From the NCBI GenBank assembly GCA_003979345.1, contig RYVZ01000038.1, positions 1 to 27,495 of the forward strand: DNA of 27,495 nucleotides, given 5' to 3'. The stretch comes from Lachnospiraceae bacterium. GTDB taxonomy: Bacteria > Bacillota > Clostridia > Lachnospirales > Lachnospiraceae. Below, one piece after another: positions 1-8,336 of this stretch (the stretch's first letter is position 1; the number at the start of each line of letters is the position of its first letter). The position numbers and the translations under genes were made by a program. The notes under the pieces were generated by a model. It saw nothing but the letters and a program-made list of their open reading frames with translations. It had not been told where the DNA came from and ran no database searches.

Positions 1-1
1 A

Positions 2-307
2 TTGAACAGGGAGGCTATTGACAACAACTGGCTTTCCTGTATGACGATTTCAGCGGACAGCCGTGTAACGCCAACGCAGATTATGGATGCCTTAGATGCG
101 GAAGGTATTGAAACAAGGCCAATATGGAAACCAATGCATTTGCAGCCTGTGTTTGAAGAATATGATTTTATTCAGGTAGAGGATGGGATAAGCGTAAGTG
201 AAGATATTTTTAACAGAGGGCTTTGCCTGCCAAGTGATATAAAAAATACAAAAGAGGATATGGAACGCATTATAAGAATCGTGCGGAAGCAGTTCCGGCA
301 GCAGTAA
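2..307 (+). CDS. DegT/DnrJ/EryC1-type sugar aminotransferase, C-terminal end
   Basis: Only the last ~100 codons are present; the gene starts left of the window. The segment reads like the C-terminal domain of PLP-dependent nucleotide-sugar aminotransferases of the DegT/DnrJ/EryC1/StrS family. Visible marks are the stretch RPIWKPMHLQPVF, which in this family lies near the substrate site, the following GLCLPSD, and a final helix ending in RKQF. Members aminate keto-sugars for capsule, O-antigen or protein glycosylation. The catalytic lysine would lie upstream and cannot be checked. No glycan gene follows on this strand; a bidirectional terminator lies about 235 bp downstream, so this is probably the end of a surface-sugar operon. 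Confidence 0.85.
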   Translation: MNREAIDNNWLSCMTISADSRVTPTQIMDALDAEGIETRPIWKPMHLQPVFEEYDFIQVEDGISVSEDIFNRGLCLPSDIKNTKEDMERIIRIVRKQFRQQ

Positions 308-540
308 AATTGTCGCTGTGCCGAATAGATGAGGGGCAATAAAAGTTGCAGGGAAGTATGGCATGGAGATTAAGGGGGAGCATTGCAACCGTATGATTCA
401 CTGAAAATTCCTTTTTTCTATGAGTATTGCTTTTTCAAGCACCGAATGAAAATTTGTGGGATGAGTAAAGCGGCAATATGGCAACTAAGCAGTATCGCAG
501 GCAAGGCTTGCGATATGTAAGGGATTAGTGAGAAAAGAAA
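308..540. other. intergenic stretch between aminotransferase and terminator
   Basis: There is no convincing gene. One short open frame at 383-520 (45 codons, TTG start after a GGGGGAG) exists but I recognise nothing in it. A weak palindrome, ATCGCA...TGCGAT, lies near 495-515. Confidence 0.4.
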
Positions 541-585
541 GGCAAAGCCGGAAAATCATAAAAGACTTTCCGGTTTTGCCTTTTT
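541..585. terminator. bidirectional intrinsic terminator
   Basis: GGCAAAGCCGGAAA (541-554) pairs with TTTCCGGTTTTGCC (567-580) and is followed by TTTTT on the + strand. Read on the minus strand the same stem is followed by TTTCTTTTCT. It sits between convergent genes, the aminotransferase and the GH53 gene, and would stop both. Confidence 0.85.
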
Positions 586-591
586 GAGGCT

Positions 592-2709
592 TTATTCCGC
601 GACCGGTGCTAAGATGAAGTCATCCAGATTCCCCCAGGAACCGGAGCTGCTTGTGATATGTGCGCCCACCGTGATCGTGCCGTCCGTCGTTGTGATCGCG
701 GCAATGCGGGGATAGCGGTAAACAGTCCAGCCGTCGACGTCCGTCGGCTCTGTATAGGTCACGCCGTCGGCAACTGCATAGATCGACATATCCTGTGTCC
801 GCGCATCTCCGCCATGCAGTGTGATCTGGAAATAGTAAGTGCCCGGTTCCAAACCCGTGATCGTCTGTTCGACAGTAAAATTCACATCCTGCGTGGAGTA
901 AAAATGAAGTGAATGCGTTCCGGTCACGGCGTCGGAAGATTTATCGACAACAAATACTTCGTCGGTCACATCGTCAATATTCGTGATCGTCCACATGGAC
1001 ATATCTTCGTCCTCAAAGCTGTAATTATCCACGAAATTTAAGTCAAGCACATGGAGATTGCATGTGACAGGGAAGGTGTCTCCGTCTACGGATACGGTTC
1101 CCGATATGATATAGTTACCGATACCTCCCGCAACCGCCTGTTCCACGTCCGGTTCATTCCACACAACGGGATTTTCTGCCGTGCTGCCGTCATTATAATT
1201 AACAGGTGCGGTTTCGGGCAGGACGATCTCATCGCCGATCCGGAAGGTCAAATCCAGTGCCGGAACGGAATCTGCCTTTAGTTCGGCTGTCGCACCTGTG
1301 CGCAGATAGCGGAATACGCTGAGCGAGGCAAGCGGGTGTCCGGTGAAGTCAAATAATGCCTGATTATCCCAAGAGCTTCCGCCGTAGTATACGCCGGCAT
1401 CATCAGGGTCGTATTCCGCGGCATAGCTTGACGCCCAGCCGGAGCCGTGTGCTTCCCACAAAGCGGACTGTTCTTCATACGTATTGCCGGGAACCGGAAT
1501 CCATGCGGGCTCCCAGTAGAAAACACCGATTCCGTATTCGCCTGTCGCGGCAACTGCAGCAGTCACGTCGCGGATACAGTCTGCCTGCCCCTGCACGGAA
1601 ATCGAGTAGGGAAGCTCGCAGACGGAATCTTCGGAAAGGCTGTTGCCGGAAGCGTCGCCGTTTTCCATGGTGTAAGTATAAGAGACTTCGGCAACCATGA
1701 CTTTTTTGTTATATGTCGTCGCGATCTCGCCAAGCACGGAGGTCAGATTTTCAAGCGTGCCGTGCCAGTATGGATAATAGGAGCTTGCAAAAATATCATA
1801 ATCGACGGAAACGCCGTCTAAAATTTCGGCATATTTAAGATATTCAGTACTATTTTCGGGGTTTGTGAAATGGATTGCGATCAGCATATCCTGCCCGCGT
1901 TCTGCGGATACCTCGCGGACCGCCTGACAACCGGCTTTGAACAGCTTTGTCCGTCCATCCCAGTTCTTCACGCCGCTCATGCCGGTAGTCGTCTCGTTTC
2001 CAATCTGGACCGCCGTTACATTTACGCCTGCATCAAGCAGGGCATTTAGGGACTCTTTCGTATAGGCATACAGAGCGTCCGCTTTTGCAGTGACGTCCAT
2101 GTCCGCCCAGGCTTTCGGTTCCATCTGTTTACTGGGATCGGCCCAAAAATCGGAATAGTGGAAGTCAATTAACACTTCCATGCCGTAAGAAGTCGCGCGC
2201 TGGCCGATCTTGATCGCGGTATCTAAGTCGTTATGTCCGCCGCCGTAGGAATTGCCCTGCGCGTCCCACGGATCGTTCCAGACGCGGATCCGCACGGCAT
2301 TTACGCCGTTTTCTTTGAGCGTACGGAAAATATCCTGCTCTTCGCCGTCTTCGTTATAATAGACGACGCCGCTTTCTTCTTCAGCGATAACGGAAGAGAC
2401 GTCCACGCCGAACCAGAAATCATCGGCGAGATTGTCTACTTTTTCAACAAAGATTTCTGCAGGACGGTCAAGAGCCGTTACATCGCTGTAATCGGGAAGC
2501 TGTACAGTCGGGCCGTTTGATCCTGACTCGCCTGAGTCATTGGTTTCAGAATTGCCGGAATCGTCGGGCGAAGCAGTCTCGGTGTTTCCCGATTCATTAG
2601 AATCGGATGGGCTGCCTGTTGTTCCGGAATCCTTGCCGCAGCCACCGATCAGCATAACGGCGGTCAGCAGACAGGCAATCCATTTGGTGCTGCAATTTTT
2701 GTGTCTCAT
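592..2709 (-). CDS. ganB: secreted lipoprotein arabinogalactan endo-beta-1,4-galactanase (GH53) with Ig-like and CBM61-like domains
   Basis: This enzyme cuts internal beta-1,4-galactosyl bonds of pectic galactan at the cell surface. Numbering from the first of two adjacent Met codons, residues 1-25 form a lipoprotein signal with lipobox LIGGC (lipidated Cys25). A Ser/Gly/Asp-rich linker runs to about 75. The GH53 barrel spans about 95-475, with probable acid/base Glu240 in IGNETT and nucleophile Glu342 in VAEVSY. An Ig-like (Big_4-type) domain follows at about 485-557. The C-terminal domain at about 560-703 resembles CBM61, a galactan-binding module known from other GH53 enzymes. GGAGG lies 7 bases before the second ATG (2709) and only 4 before the first (2712), so the second is preferred. 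It lies about 170 bp downstream of the GH42 gene on the same strand and is probably co-expressed with it. Three direct repeats lie in the gap. Confidence 0.93.
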   Translation of the reverse strand: MRHKNCSTKWIACLLTAVMLIGGCGKDSGTTGSPSDSNESGNTETASPDDSGNSETNDSGESGSNGPTVQLPDYSDVTALDRPAEIFVEKVDNLADDFWFGVDVSSVIAEEESGVVYYNEDGEEQDIFRTLKENGVNAVRIRVWNDPWDAQGNSYGGGHNDLDTAIKIGQRATSYGMEVLIDFHYSDFWADPSKQMEPKAWADMDVTAKADALYAYTKESLNALLDAGVNVTAVQIGNETTTGMSGVKNWDGRTKLFKAGCQAVREVSAERGQDMLIAIHFTNPENSTEYLKYAEILDGVSVDYDIFASSYYPYWHGTLENLTSVLGEIATTYNKKVMVAEVSYTYTMENGDASGNSLSEDSVCELPYSISVQGQADCIRDVTAAVAATGEYGIGVFYWEPAWIPVPGNTYEEQSALWEAHGSGWASSYAAEYDPDDAGVYYGGSSWDNQALFDFTGHPLASLSVFRYLRTGATAELKADSVPALDLTFRIGDEIVLPETAPVNYNDGSTAENPVVWNEPDVEQAVAGGIGNYIISGTVSVDGDTFPVTCNLHVLDLNFVDNYSFEDEDMSMWTITNIDDVTDEVFVVDKSSDAVTGTHSLHFYSTQDVNFTVEQTITGLEPGTYYFQITLHGGDARTQDMSIYAVADGVTYTEPTDVDGWTVYRYPRIAAITTTDGTITVGAHITSSSGSWGNLDDFILAPVAE

Positions 2710-2740
2710 CATAAATCCTCCCTATCTTTTATATAGTTAT

Positions 2741-2785
2741 ATGTATCCATGTAGATGCATGCTTTTATGTAGATGTCTATGTAGA
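2741..2785. repeat. direct repeats ATGTAGATG upstream of the GH53 gene
   Basis: ATGTAGATG occurs at 2749-2757 and 2767-2775, with a partial ATGTAGA at 2779-2785 and ATGTA at 2741. On the coding (minus) strand they read CATCTACAT and lie just upstream of a TATA-rich stretch before the GH53 start. They could be regulator half-sites or simple low-complexity sequence. Confidence 0.4.
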
Positions 2786-2885
2786 AGCGGTCTTGCGGCC
2801 GCTGGTTTCTGACAGCTGTGGAACATCTGGCGAATCACTGATGAAAGTGATTCTGACGTCGGATTTATACCGTGCGGTATATTCC

Positions 2886-5015
2886 CTAAAGCGGCTCGTT
2901 TGCGCTCTCTAAGATCACGACATCCCAGGGCCCGATCGTAAGTTCGGTACCGGCGGCTACTGCCTGAGCTGTCAAAAGTGCATGAGCAGCGGTTCCGTGG
3001 TGGAGATAGCGGACCGGTGCGTCCGAATAATTGAACAGATAAGTGATGCGGTTTCCGTCATCATTGATTCCGTCCTTGCGGATCAGCGGAAAGTGAAGCG
3101 TTTCCGTATCAAAACCACGCGCTGACATAAGCGTGGCAAGCAGTTTTTCCAAAATATCCGCGTCAAAATAGCAGCCGATATAGACCGCGGTACCTTTGCC
3201 GAAACGATTTCTTGTGACGGCGGCGCATTCACCCCAATGAGCCGTTTCATAGGAGGCAAGCGTCTCGGCACCGATAGGTTCCAACAATTCCATCCACTCC
3301 TGAACGGGGATCGTGAGGCCGCCTTCGGAGGATGCAGCATTTCCACAACCGCAGGGAGAATGACCGGTTTCCGCATTGCGGTCAATGCCGGGCGCAGGTA
3401 TCATGCAATTCTCTGTCATATTCGAAAAGGCAGTATCCCTGAATGTGACGGTTTCCTTTGTGGGTATCGTAAAACGGTCATAAGTCATGCCGAATACATC
3501 GGTTAATCCGTGAGGCTGATCGTCATGAAAGACTTTCAGGTATCCGTCGCTGAAAAACGACTTAAACGTAGCGATCAGCTGACCGCCGCGCTCCGTAAAT
3601 TTACGCAGCGTCGGAATCGTCTCTGCGCGGACGGAATAAAGCGCGGGAACAAAGATCGTGTCATAAGCGTCGATAAAACCGTCCCGGAGAAGGTCTTTCT
3701 CATAGATGACGTCCGTGTCAATATTCATTTTGTAAAGCGCGTCAAAAAGCCAGCGAAACACTTCGTTATACTGGAGAGAGCTGCTGATCGGAAATTCTGA
3801 CAGTCCGGTCAGCGCTTCATGGCTTAAGAGGAATGCGGCACGGTTTTCTTTTTTGAGGTTCTTTAGCTTATTGCCATATAAAGTAAATTCTCTTCCGACC
3901 CTGCACACTTCATCATAGATGGCGCCTCGTTTCAGGTTATGGCTGAGAACTCCCTTCCAGTACGTTTCAATCGCATTATGGATGGAATGCCAGTGCCAGT
4001 ACATAACCGAATTGGAGCCGCAAGCGAGATGACTGTATGCCTGAAGCCGCAATTGCCCCAAGTATGGCAGCCAGCCCGGATTTCCCTGTGCCTCAGTCTC
4101 CAAAACAAGGTAATTGCCCTTTTTGAGACTGCGTCCGATCGCGCCGCCCATACTGATCGAGGCGCCGTCCAATTCTGCAGCGCTTCTGTGGTAAATATCA
4201 ACGCCTGCGACTGTAAGTGACTCTGCGGCGGATTGCTGGTCGATATCTGGCTGAAGTCCGTATGAGCAGCCGCGCCAGTCAAAATCAAAGTTCTGCGTCA
4301 CAAATTGATCGGGACGGCGGTATTCCTCCACGATCGCCGCCTGCCATTTCAGAAAATCAGCGGCGAGCTTGCGCTGGAACTTGCGGAATTCAGCGTCGAA
4401 ACTGCCGTTGATCGTGCCGGTCACGTCCGGCAGATCCTCCCAGGCGCTGATGCGGTTGCTCCAATAGTTAAAACCGAAGTGATCGTTTAGTGCAGTCAGG
4501 TCGCCGTGGAATTGTTCTTTCAGATAAGAAGCGAACATTGCCTGCACGCGCGGACCGCGCGTGTCATATGCTTTTGTCTCGTTATCAAGCTGAAAACCGA
4601 TCACATGCTTTACACCCTGAATATGGGAGAGCAGGCGCCGGATTATTCGTTCGGCGTGCCTTAAATAATCGGGGCTCGTGATGTCCATATTCTGCCGTCT
4701 GCCGTAAATCTCCTGCCCGTTACGCGTGACAGCGAGGATATCCGGGTATCGCGCAGCCATCCATGCGGGGATCGCATAGGTCGGCGTGCCGATGATGACG
4801 TCGATCCCTTCTGCGGCTGACGCTTCCAGCATGCGGTCAAGATGTGCAAAATCAAACACGCCGTCGTGCGGCTCCATCGTCGCCCATGTGGACTCCGCAA
4901 TGCGGATCACATTCATGCCCGCCTCGCTCAGCATGCGCATATCCTCGCGGATACGGTCGTACGGCATATATTCGTCGTAGTAAGCAGCACCGTAATATAA
5001 TTTGTCTGTTTTCAT
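2886..5015 (-). CDS. ganA: cytoplasmic beta-galactosidase, GH42
   Basis: This 709-residue protein matches GH42 beta-galactosidases in length and domain order. It would release galactose from beta-galactosides, probably the oligosaccharides made by the GH53 enzymes. There is no signal peptide, so it acts inside the cell. The TIM barrel covers about 1-385, with acid/base Glu146 in FQLDNE and probable nucleophile Glu306 in LVLETEAQ. The ARYPDIL segment and the YWHWHS segment near 339-344 are typical of the family. A glutamine-amidotransferase-like trimerisation domain (about 390-625) and a small C-terminal beta domain (about 645-705) follow. AAAGGA sits 8 bases before the ATG. The gene is divergent from a LacI regulator, with a palindromic operator overlapping its predicted start site of transcription. 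In Bacillus subtilis the same pair (GH42 plus GH53) forms the gan operon under a LacI-type repressor. Confidence 0.95.
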   Translation of the reverse strand: MKTDKLYYGAAYYDEYMPYDRIREDMRMLSEAGMNVIRIAESTWATMEPHDGVFDFAHLDRMLEASAAEGIDVIIGTPTYAIPAWMAARYPDILAVTRNGQEIYGRRQNMDITSPDYLRHAERIIRRLLSHIQGVKHVIGFQLDNETKAYDTRGPRVQAMFASYLKEQFHGDLTALNDHFGFNYWSNRISAWEDLPDVTGTINGSFDAEFRKFQRKLAADFLKWQAAIVEEYRRPDQFVTQNFDFDWRGCSYGLQPDIDQQSAAESLTVAGVDIYHRSAAELDGASISMGGAIGRSLKKGNYLVLETEAQGNPGWLPYLGQLRLQAYSHLACGSNSVMYWHWHSIHNAIETYWKGVLSHNLKRGAIYDEVCRVGREFTLYGNKLKNLKKENRAAFLLSHEALTGLSEFPISSSLQYNEVFRWLFDALYKMNIDTDVIYEKDLLRDGFIDAYDTIFVPALYSVRAETIPTLRKFTERGGQLIATFKSFFSDGYLKVFHDDQPHGLTDVFGMTYDRFTIPTKETVTFRDTAFSNMTENCMIPAPGIDRNAETGHSPCGCGNAASSEGGLTIPVQEWMELLEPIGAETLASYETAHWGECAAVTRNRFGKGTAVYIGCYFDADILEKLLATLMSARGFDTETLHFPLIRKDGINDDGNRITYLFNYSDAPVRYLHHGTAAHALLTAQAVAAGTELTIGPWDVVILESANEPL

Positions 5016-5081
5016 GATTTAGTTCCTTTCGTTTGTGATCGGTAAAGGTAATTGCGAAACTCCCAATGGCAAATAACCATA

Positions 5082-5110
5082 TTGACGGAAAAAAAGAACA
5101 TTGCTATCAT
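5082..5110 (+). promoter_or_regulatory. sigma-A type promoter for the LacI regulator
   Basis: TTGACG (5082-5087), 17 bases, TATCAT (5105-5110): 5/6 matches in each box. It would give a leader of about 180 bases that carries the TTGCGCAA operator, so bound repressor could block elongation. Confidence 0.5.
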
Positions 5111-5211
5111 AAAGAAAAAATGTATCATCAATAGGGTAACCAATTATAGAAATTGTAACATTTATGGGAAAAATCATGCGCACAATCAGAAAGTACAGAA
5201 GGTGAACAACC

Positions 5212-5223
5212 GATTGCGCAATC
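5212..5223. promoter_or_regulatory. palindromic operator for the LacI-family regulator (site 1)
   Basis: GATTGCGCAATC is a perfect 12-bp palindrome with a central CG, the usual form of LacI-family operators. It lies immediately downstream of the predicted minus-strand promoter for the GH42 gene. The string GAACAACCG(A/G)TTGCGCAA that includes it recurs at 20215-20232. Confidence 0.75.
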
Positions 5224-5225
5224 TG

Positions 5226-5234
5226 ATTATAGCA
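5226..5234 (-). promoter_or_regulatory. extended -10 promoter for the GH42 (galactan) operon
   Basis: On the minus strand the sequence reads TGCTATAAT, a perfect TG-N-TATAAT extended -10. The -35 region (TTTTCT, 5254-5249) is weak, as is common for extended -10 promoters. Transcription would begin near 5219, inside the operator, which suits steric repression. Confidence 0.6.
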
Positions 5235-5295
5235 TATCCCGTTTGAAAAGAAAATGTACGGAATAGACAAATTCGAACAGTTCCGGAGGTACAAA

Positions 5296-6348
5296 ATGAC
5301 GATGGAAGAGGGGAAACGTCAGGAAAACAATGCTGTGGCGCAGGAAGAAAATGCGGTTAAAAAGATGACGATTGCCGATGTAGCGGATGCGCTTGGCGTT
5401 TCCAAGACAACGGTGTCCCGCGTGATCTCGGGCAAGGGGCGCATCGGACCCGAGACCAAGGAGCGTGTGCTGCGCTTTATCGAAGAACATGATTATAAAC
5501 CAAATGTGATTGCAAAAGGGCTGGCGCAGAATAAAACGTACAATATCGGACTCATCATGCCGGGAAATCATAATTTTGTTGATTCTTCATTTTTTCAAAA
5601 ATGCATGCTCGGCATCAGCGAGGCTGCCGCTGCGGCGGATTATGACGTGATCGTATCCATGATAAGGGAGAATGACTTAACGCAGCTGGAACGCCTCGTG
5701 CAGAACAACAAAGTTGACGGGATCATACTAAGCCGGACGCTCGTGGAGGATGCGCCCGCCGCATACTTAAAACAGCACCATGTGCCGTTTGTGGCGATCG
5801 GAACGACGCCGGATGACGATGTGATCCAGATCGATCACAACCATAGGGGGGCGTGCCGGGAACTGACTTCCGTGTTATTAATGAAAGGATTACGCAAAGT
5901 GGCGCTGCTCGGCGGCAGCCGGGAGCTTGTTATCACCCATACGCGCCTCGGGGGATATTTGGATGCATTTCAGGAGCAGGGACTGACGGCAGATCCGTCT
6001 TTGGTCTGCCTTGATGCGGACAACGAAACGATGCTGGAGCGGATGACGGGCGAGTATGTGAAAAAAGGCGCCGAGTGCATCCTGTGTATGGATGATTCTA
6101 TCTGTAGTCTGGTGTTAAATGTCTTAAAAAAGAATCGGATCAGTGTGCCGGAGGACATACGCGTTGCGTCTTTTTATAACAGTCCGCTGTTGGAAAATAA
6201 CCTTCCGGCGGTCACATCGCTTCACTTTGATGCGGCAGCGCTCGGCATGACGACCTGCAGGACGCTGCTCAGTCATCTCGAAGGGGAAAAAGTATCTGGC
6301 AGGACGCTGCTCGGCTATGAGATCGTGTTAAAAGAATCCACGAAATGA
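5296..6348 (+). CDS. LacI-family transcriptional regulator, probable galactan-operon repressor
   Basis: The helix-turn-helix lies at residues 25-46 of this 350-residue form (TIADVADALGVSKTTVSRV). A hinge helix follows at about 69-78 (PNVIAKGLAQ), then a periplasmic-binding-protein-like effector domain (about 83-345). The start is placed at 5296 because GGAGG lies 6 bases upstream; an in-frame ATG at 5254 lacks a ribosome binding site. Even so, about 24 charged residues precede the HTH, longer than the usual few. The gene is divergent from the GH42/GH53 pair, with a palindromic operator between them and the same sequence before the second galactan operon. The likely ligand is galactose or a galacto-oligosaccharide, inferred from context only. 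It corresponds in position to B. subtilis GanR, but I cannot show orthology. Confidence 0.9.
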   Translation: MTMEEGKRQENNAVAQEENAVKKMTIADVADALGVSKTTVSRVISGKGRIGPETKERVLRFIEEHDYKPNVIAKGLAQNKTYNIGLIMPGNHNFVDSSFFQKCMLGISEAAAAADYDVIVSMIRENDLTQLERLVQNNKVDGIILSRTLVEDAPAAYLKQHHVPFVAIGTTPDDDVIQIDHNHRGACRELTSVLLMKGLRKVALLGGSRELVITHTRLGGYLDAFQEQGLTADPSLVCLDADNETMLERMTGEYVKKGAECILCMDDSICSLVLNVLKKNRISVPEDIRVASFYNSPLLENNLPAVTSLHFDAAALGMTTCRTLLSHLEGEKVSGRTLLGYEIVLKESTK

Positions 6349-6414
6349 TCTGCGAGGAATATCTGCCAAAATCTGCTCCTGACCTAAATCCGTCTCTGAC
6401 TGAAATCAAGCTCC

Positions 6415-6470
6415 AGCCAAAATCCTCCTCTGGCTGAAATCAACCGGAGGTTGATTTTGGCTTTTTTTTT
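6415..6470 (+). terminator. intrinsic terminator after the LacI gene
   Basis: AGCCAAAATC (6415-6424) pairs with GATTTTGGCT (6453-6462) and the inner CTCC with GGAG. A run of T follows to 6470. Two partial copies of the same GCCAAAATC/CTGAAATCAA-type wording lie just upstream (6365-6420), a small degenerate repeat. Confidence 0.8.
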
Positions 6471-6487
6471 CATAAGCATGGTTACCG

Positions 6488-6517
6488 TTGTTTTTTCTGC
6501 CAAGCATCCGTTATCAT
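6488..6517 (+). promoter_or_regulatory. possible promoter for the XRE gene pair
   Basis: TTGTTT (6488-6493), 18 bases, TATCAT (6512-6517), about 55 bases before the start codon at 6573. The -35 box is weak. Confidence 0.35.
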
Positions 6518-6572
6518 GAAAGGGAAGAAAACGGAAACCCGATAACAAACGATCACTCAAGGAGGTAACGGG

Positions 6573-7331
6573 ATGTTCACACAAACAGATTTTGGAAACA
6601 GGCTGAGAGAGTTTCGGAAACGGGCAGGGCTGACCCAGAAAGAAGCGGGGATGAAAATTGCAGTATCGGAGCAGGCAATCTCAAAGTGGGAGAATGGGGA
6701 GTGTCTGCCGGATGTGTATCATTTGAAGCTGCTTGCACAGATGCTCCATGTTTCAGCGGACTGTCTGTTGGATACAGAAAATGAAAGCGACGAAAAGGTG
6801 GTCGAAACGATCAGGGTCGGCGGGGCAGTATTTGAGATCGTGGAAAAGTCCGAGGTCATCCTTGCAGGGAAGATCTTATATGCAAAGGATTATCCGAATA
6901 TAGAGAAGTTTTACGAGGCAATCAATGCGATGCCGGAAAACGGCGGGGTGCCGGAGCTTTCCGCCCTGCAGGAGATGGTACTCCCGATCAGGGACATTCA
7001 GTTAAGCGTGAACTTCTGGCGCGCCGAAGAGTCCCGTGCTTATGGTTTCGTCCGCGAGGTCGTCACGGAGCATCAGCCCCAGGGTATGGATATATATAAA
7101 AACCCTGCCTCCTTATATATACGCGCATATACGGATTCATATATGGCACAGCTTATGACAAAAGAGGAATGCGAGATATGGGAGCTGTTCACATATATCA
7201 GAGATTATTTCATGCCGAACCACGGATTTACAATGGCGGATAACGGCGCGCAGGAGCTGGAGGTATTTGACACTTCCGAACACCGGTCTGGTTATGCCTA
7301 CATGCCGGTTATGCGTGTGACTCGTCAATAA
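6573..7331 (+). CDS. XRE-family regulator with probable GyrI-like effector-binding domain
   Basis: Residues 7-62 are an XRE helix-turn-helix (FGNRLREFRKRAGLTQKEAG, then ISKWENG), normally a DNA-binding repressor domain. The rest (about 85-250) resembles the AraC-type/GyrI-like small-molecule-binding fold. It opens with FEIVEKSEVILAGK, contains a YPNIEKFYEAIN helix and ends YAYMPVMRV, as many such domains do. XRE plus GyrI-like is an established domain pairing in Firmicutes, but the C-terminal call rests on pattern only. GGAGG is 8 bases before the ATG. The gene is followed after 42 bases by an unknown gene that probably shares its transcript. The ligand is unknown. Confidence 0.8.
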   Translation: MFTQTDFGNRLREFRKRAGLTQKEAGMKIAVSEQAISKWENGECLPDVYHLKLLAQMLHVSADCLLDTENESDEKVVETIRVGGAVFEIVEKSEVILAGKILYAKDYPNIEKFYEAINAMPENGGVPELSALQEMVLPIRDIQLSVNFWRAEESRAYGFVREVVTEHQPQGMDIYKNPASLYIRAYTDSYMAQLMTKEECEIWELFTYIRDYFMPNHGFTMADNGAQELEVFDTSEHRSGYAYMPVMRVTRQ

Positions 7332-7373
7332 AGCTGTCAAACCGCCCGGCCGGCACAAAGGAGGAACGGATAC

Positions 7374-8192
7374 TTGGTAACTTATCGGACACTTATGGAG
7401 ATGAACAGAAAGGAAATATTTGGAGAAACGATCACGGACTCCGAACGAGGGGAAGCCACAGCTGTTTTTCTTAAGGGGATATGCGCAAAAGAGGATATCC
7501 GGAATTATAAAAAGCGGATGGGAGTAAATTTTGAAACGGATCATTTATATCCGGATTACTATATTCCGCCGTATAACGGAAATAAGAAACTCCGGCTCAT
7601 TCAGGGAGATCTGCCGAAAACCAACCTCCTGTATGCCAATTATTATGAGCTGGAGATCCTGAGACTTCTTTGCGGTGCGATCCAGGAGAATGAAACAGTG
7701 AAGGAAATGATTGATCATACATTACAAAGACTGAGACAAACCTGTTTTGGAACTTCCTGTACACAGGGAGAGTGTCTGGCAGCAGGAATCAGCGTGCTGA
7801 GGCTGCTCGCCGCTGTGAAGCCGGATGATCCGGAATGGATGGACAGGTTATTAAATCCCCTCGGTGCGCTGTTTCTTTCCTTTAATAACAGTCAGGCGGC
7901 GGCCCAGAAAGGAATCCCGGTGTTCTATTTACTGATGGCATTGACGGATATCAACAACGAGAAGACCAGAACATGGATATCTCAAAAAAAGGAATGGCTG
8001 TCGGACTTGTTAAGACGGGGCTGGATTACCGGGAGACTGTCAAACGGAAATTTATCAGAAGGTGACACCTATAATGTAATGAGAAAATATATCATTAGAA
8101 ATGCGCTCGGTACTTTGCCGGAATATAAGGATATTTCACAATATGAAATATATGTAAGCGATAAAGACGGCAGATGTTACTGCAGTATTTGA
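7374..8192 (+). CDS. uncharacterised protein co-transcribed with the XRE regulator
   Basis: I do not recognise this 272-residue protein. It starts at a TTG placed 9 bases after AAAGGAGG; no better start is nearby. The protein looks soluble and mostly helical. It has an aromatic, proline-containing stretch (YPDYYIPPYNG, about 59-69), a Leu/Ala-rich middle region and a cysteine pair CYC near the C-terminus. No signal peptide or clear membrane helix is seen. The 42-base gap to the XRE gene suggests one operon, so it may be the target or partner of that regulator. It ends before a pair of strong hairpins. Confidence 0.7.
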   Translation: MVTYRTLMEMNRKEIFGETITDSERGEATAVFLKGICAKEDIRNYKKRMGVNFETDHLYPDYYIPPYNGNKKLRLIQGDLPKTNLLYANYYELEILRLLCGAIQENETVKEMIDHTLQRLRQTCFGTSCTQGECLAAGISVLRLLAAVKPDDPEWMDRLLNPLGALFLSFNNSQAAAQKGIPVFYLLMALTDINNEKTRTWISQKKEWLSDLLRRGWITGRLSNGNLSEGDTYNVMRKYIIRNALGTLPEYKDISQYEIYVSDKDGRCYCSI

Positions 8193-8265
8193 CGCCGGTA
8201 TCGGGTTTGCTTTACCGTACTTTTACCGTGCGTGATGCGTGTTGCTTTTTGGACAGGCAATGCCT

Positions 8266-8327
8266 GCTTCCGTACCGGGCTCCCTAAAGAGAGCCCGGTA
8301 CGGAAGCCGTGCGCCTGCCGGCGCACG
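8266..8327. terminator. double hairpin between convergent genes
   Basis: A perfect 17-bp stem (8266-8282 with 8291-8307, loop of 8) is followed at once by an 8-bp stem CGTGCGCC/GGCGCACG (8308-8315, 8320-8327). T-runs are short (TTT at 8328 on the + strand), so termination strength is uncertain. It lies between the unknown gene and the GGDEF gene, which converge. Confidence 0.55.
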
Positions 8328-8336
8328 TTTCCCCTT

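Noticed and set aside
92..388. Long minus-strand frame over the aminotransferase end
   Set aside because: It is a shadow of the plus-strand coding sequence and has no ribosome binding site.
383..520. 45-codon open frame with TTG start after a purine-rich stretch
   Set aside because: It is too short, with spacing too tight for a normal ribosome binding site and no recognised pattern.
5177..5182. ATGCGCAC near 5176-5183 as a second operator in the divergent region
   Set aside because: Only the 6-bp core is palindromic and the flanks do not match; it may be chance.
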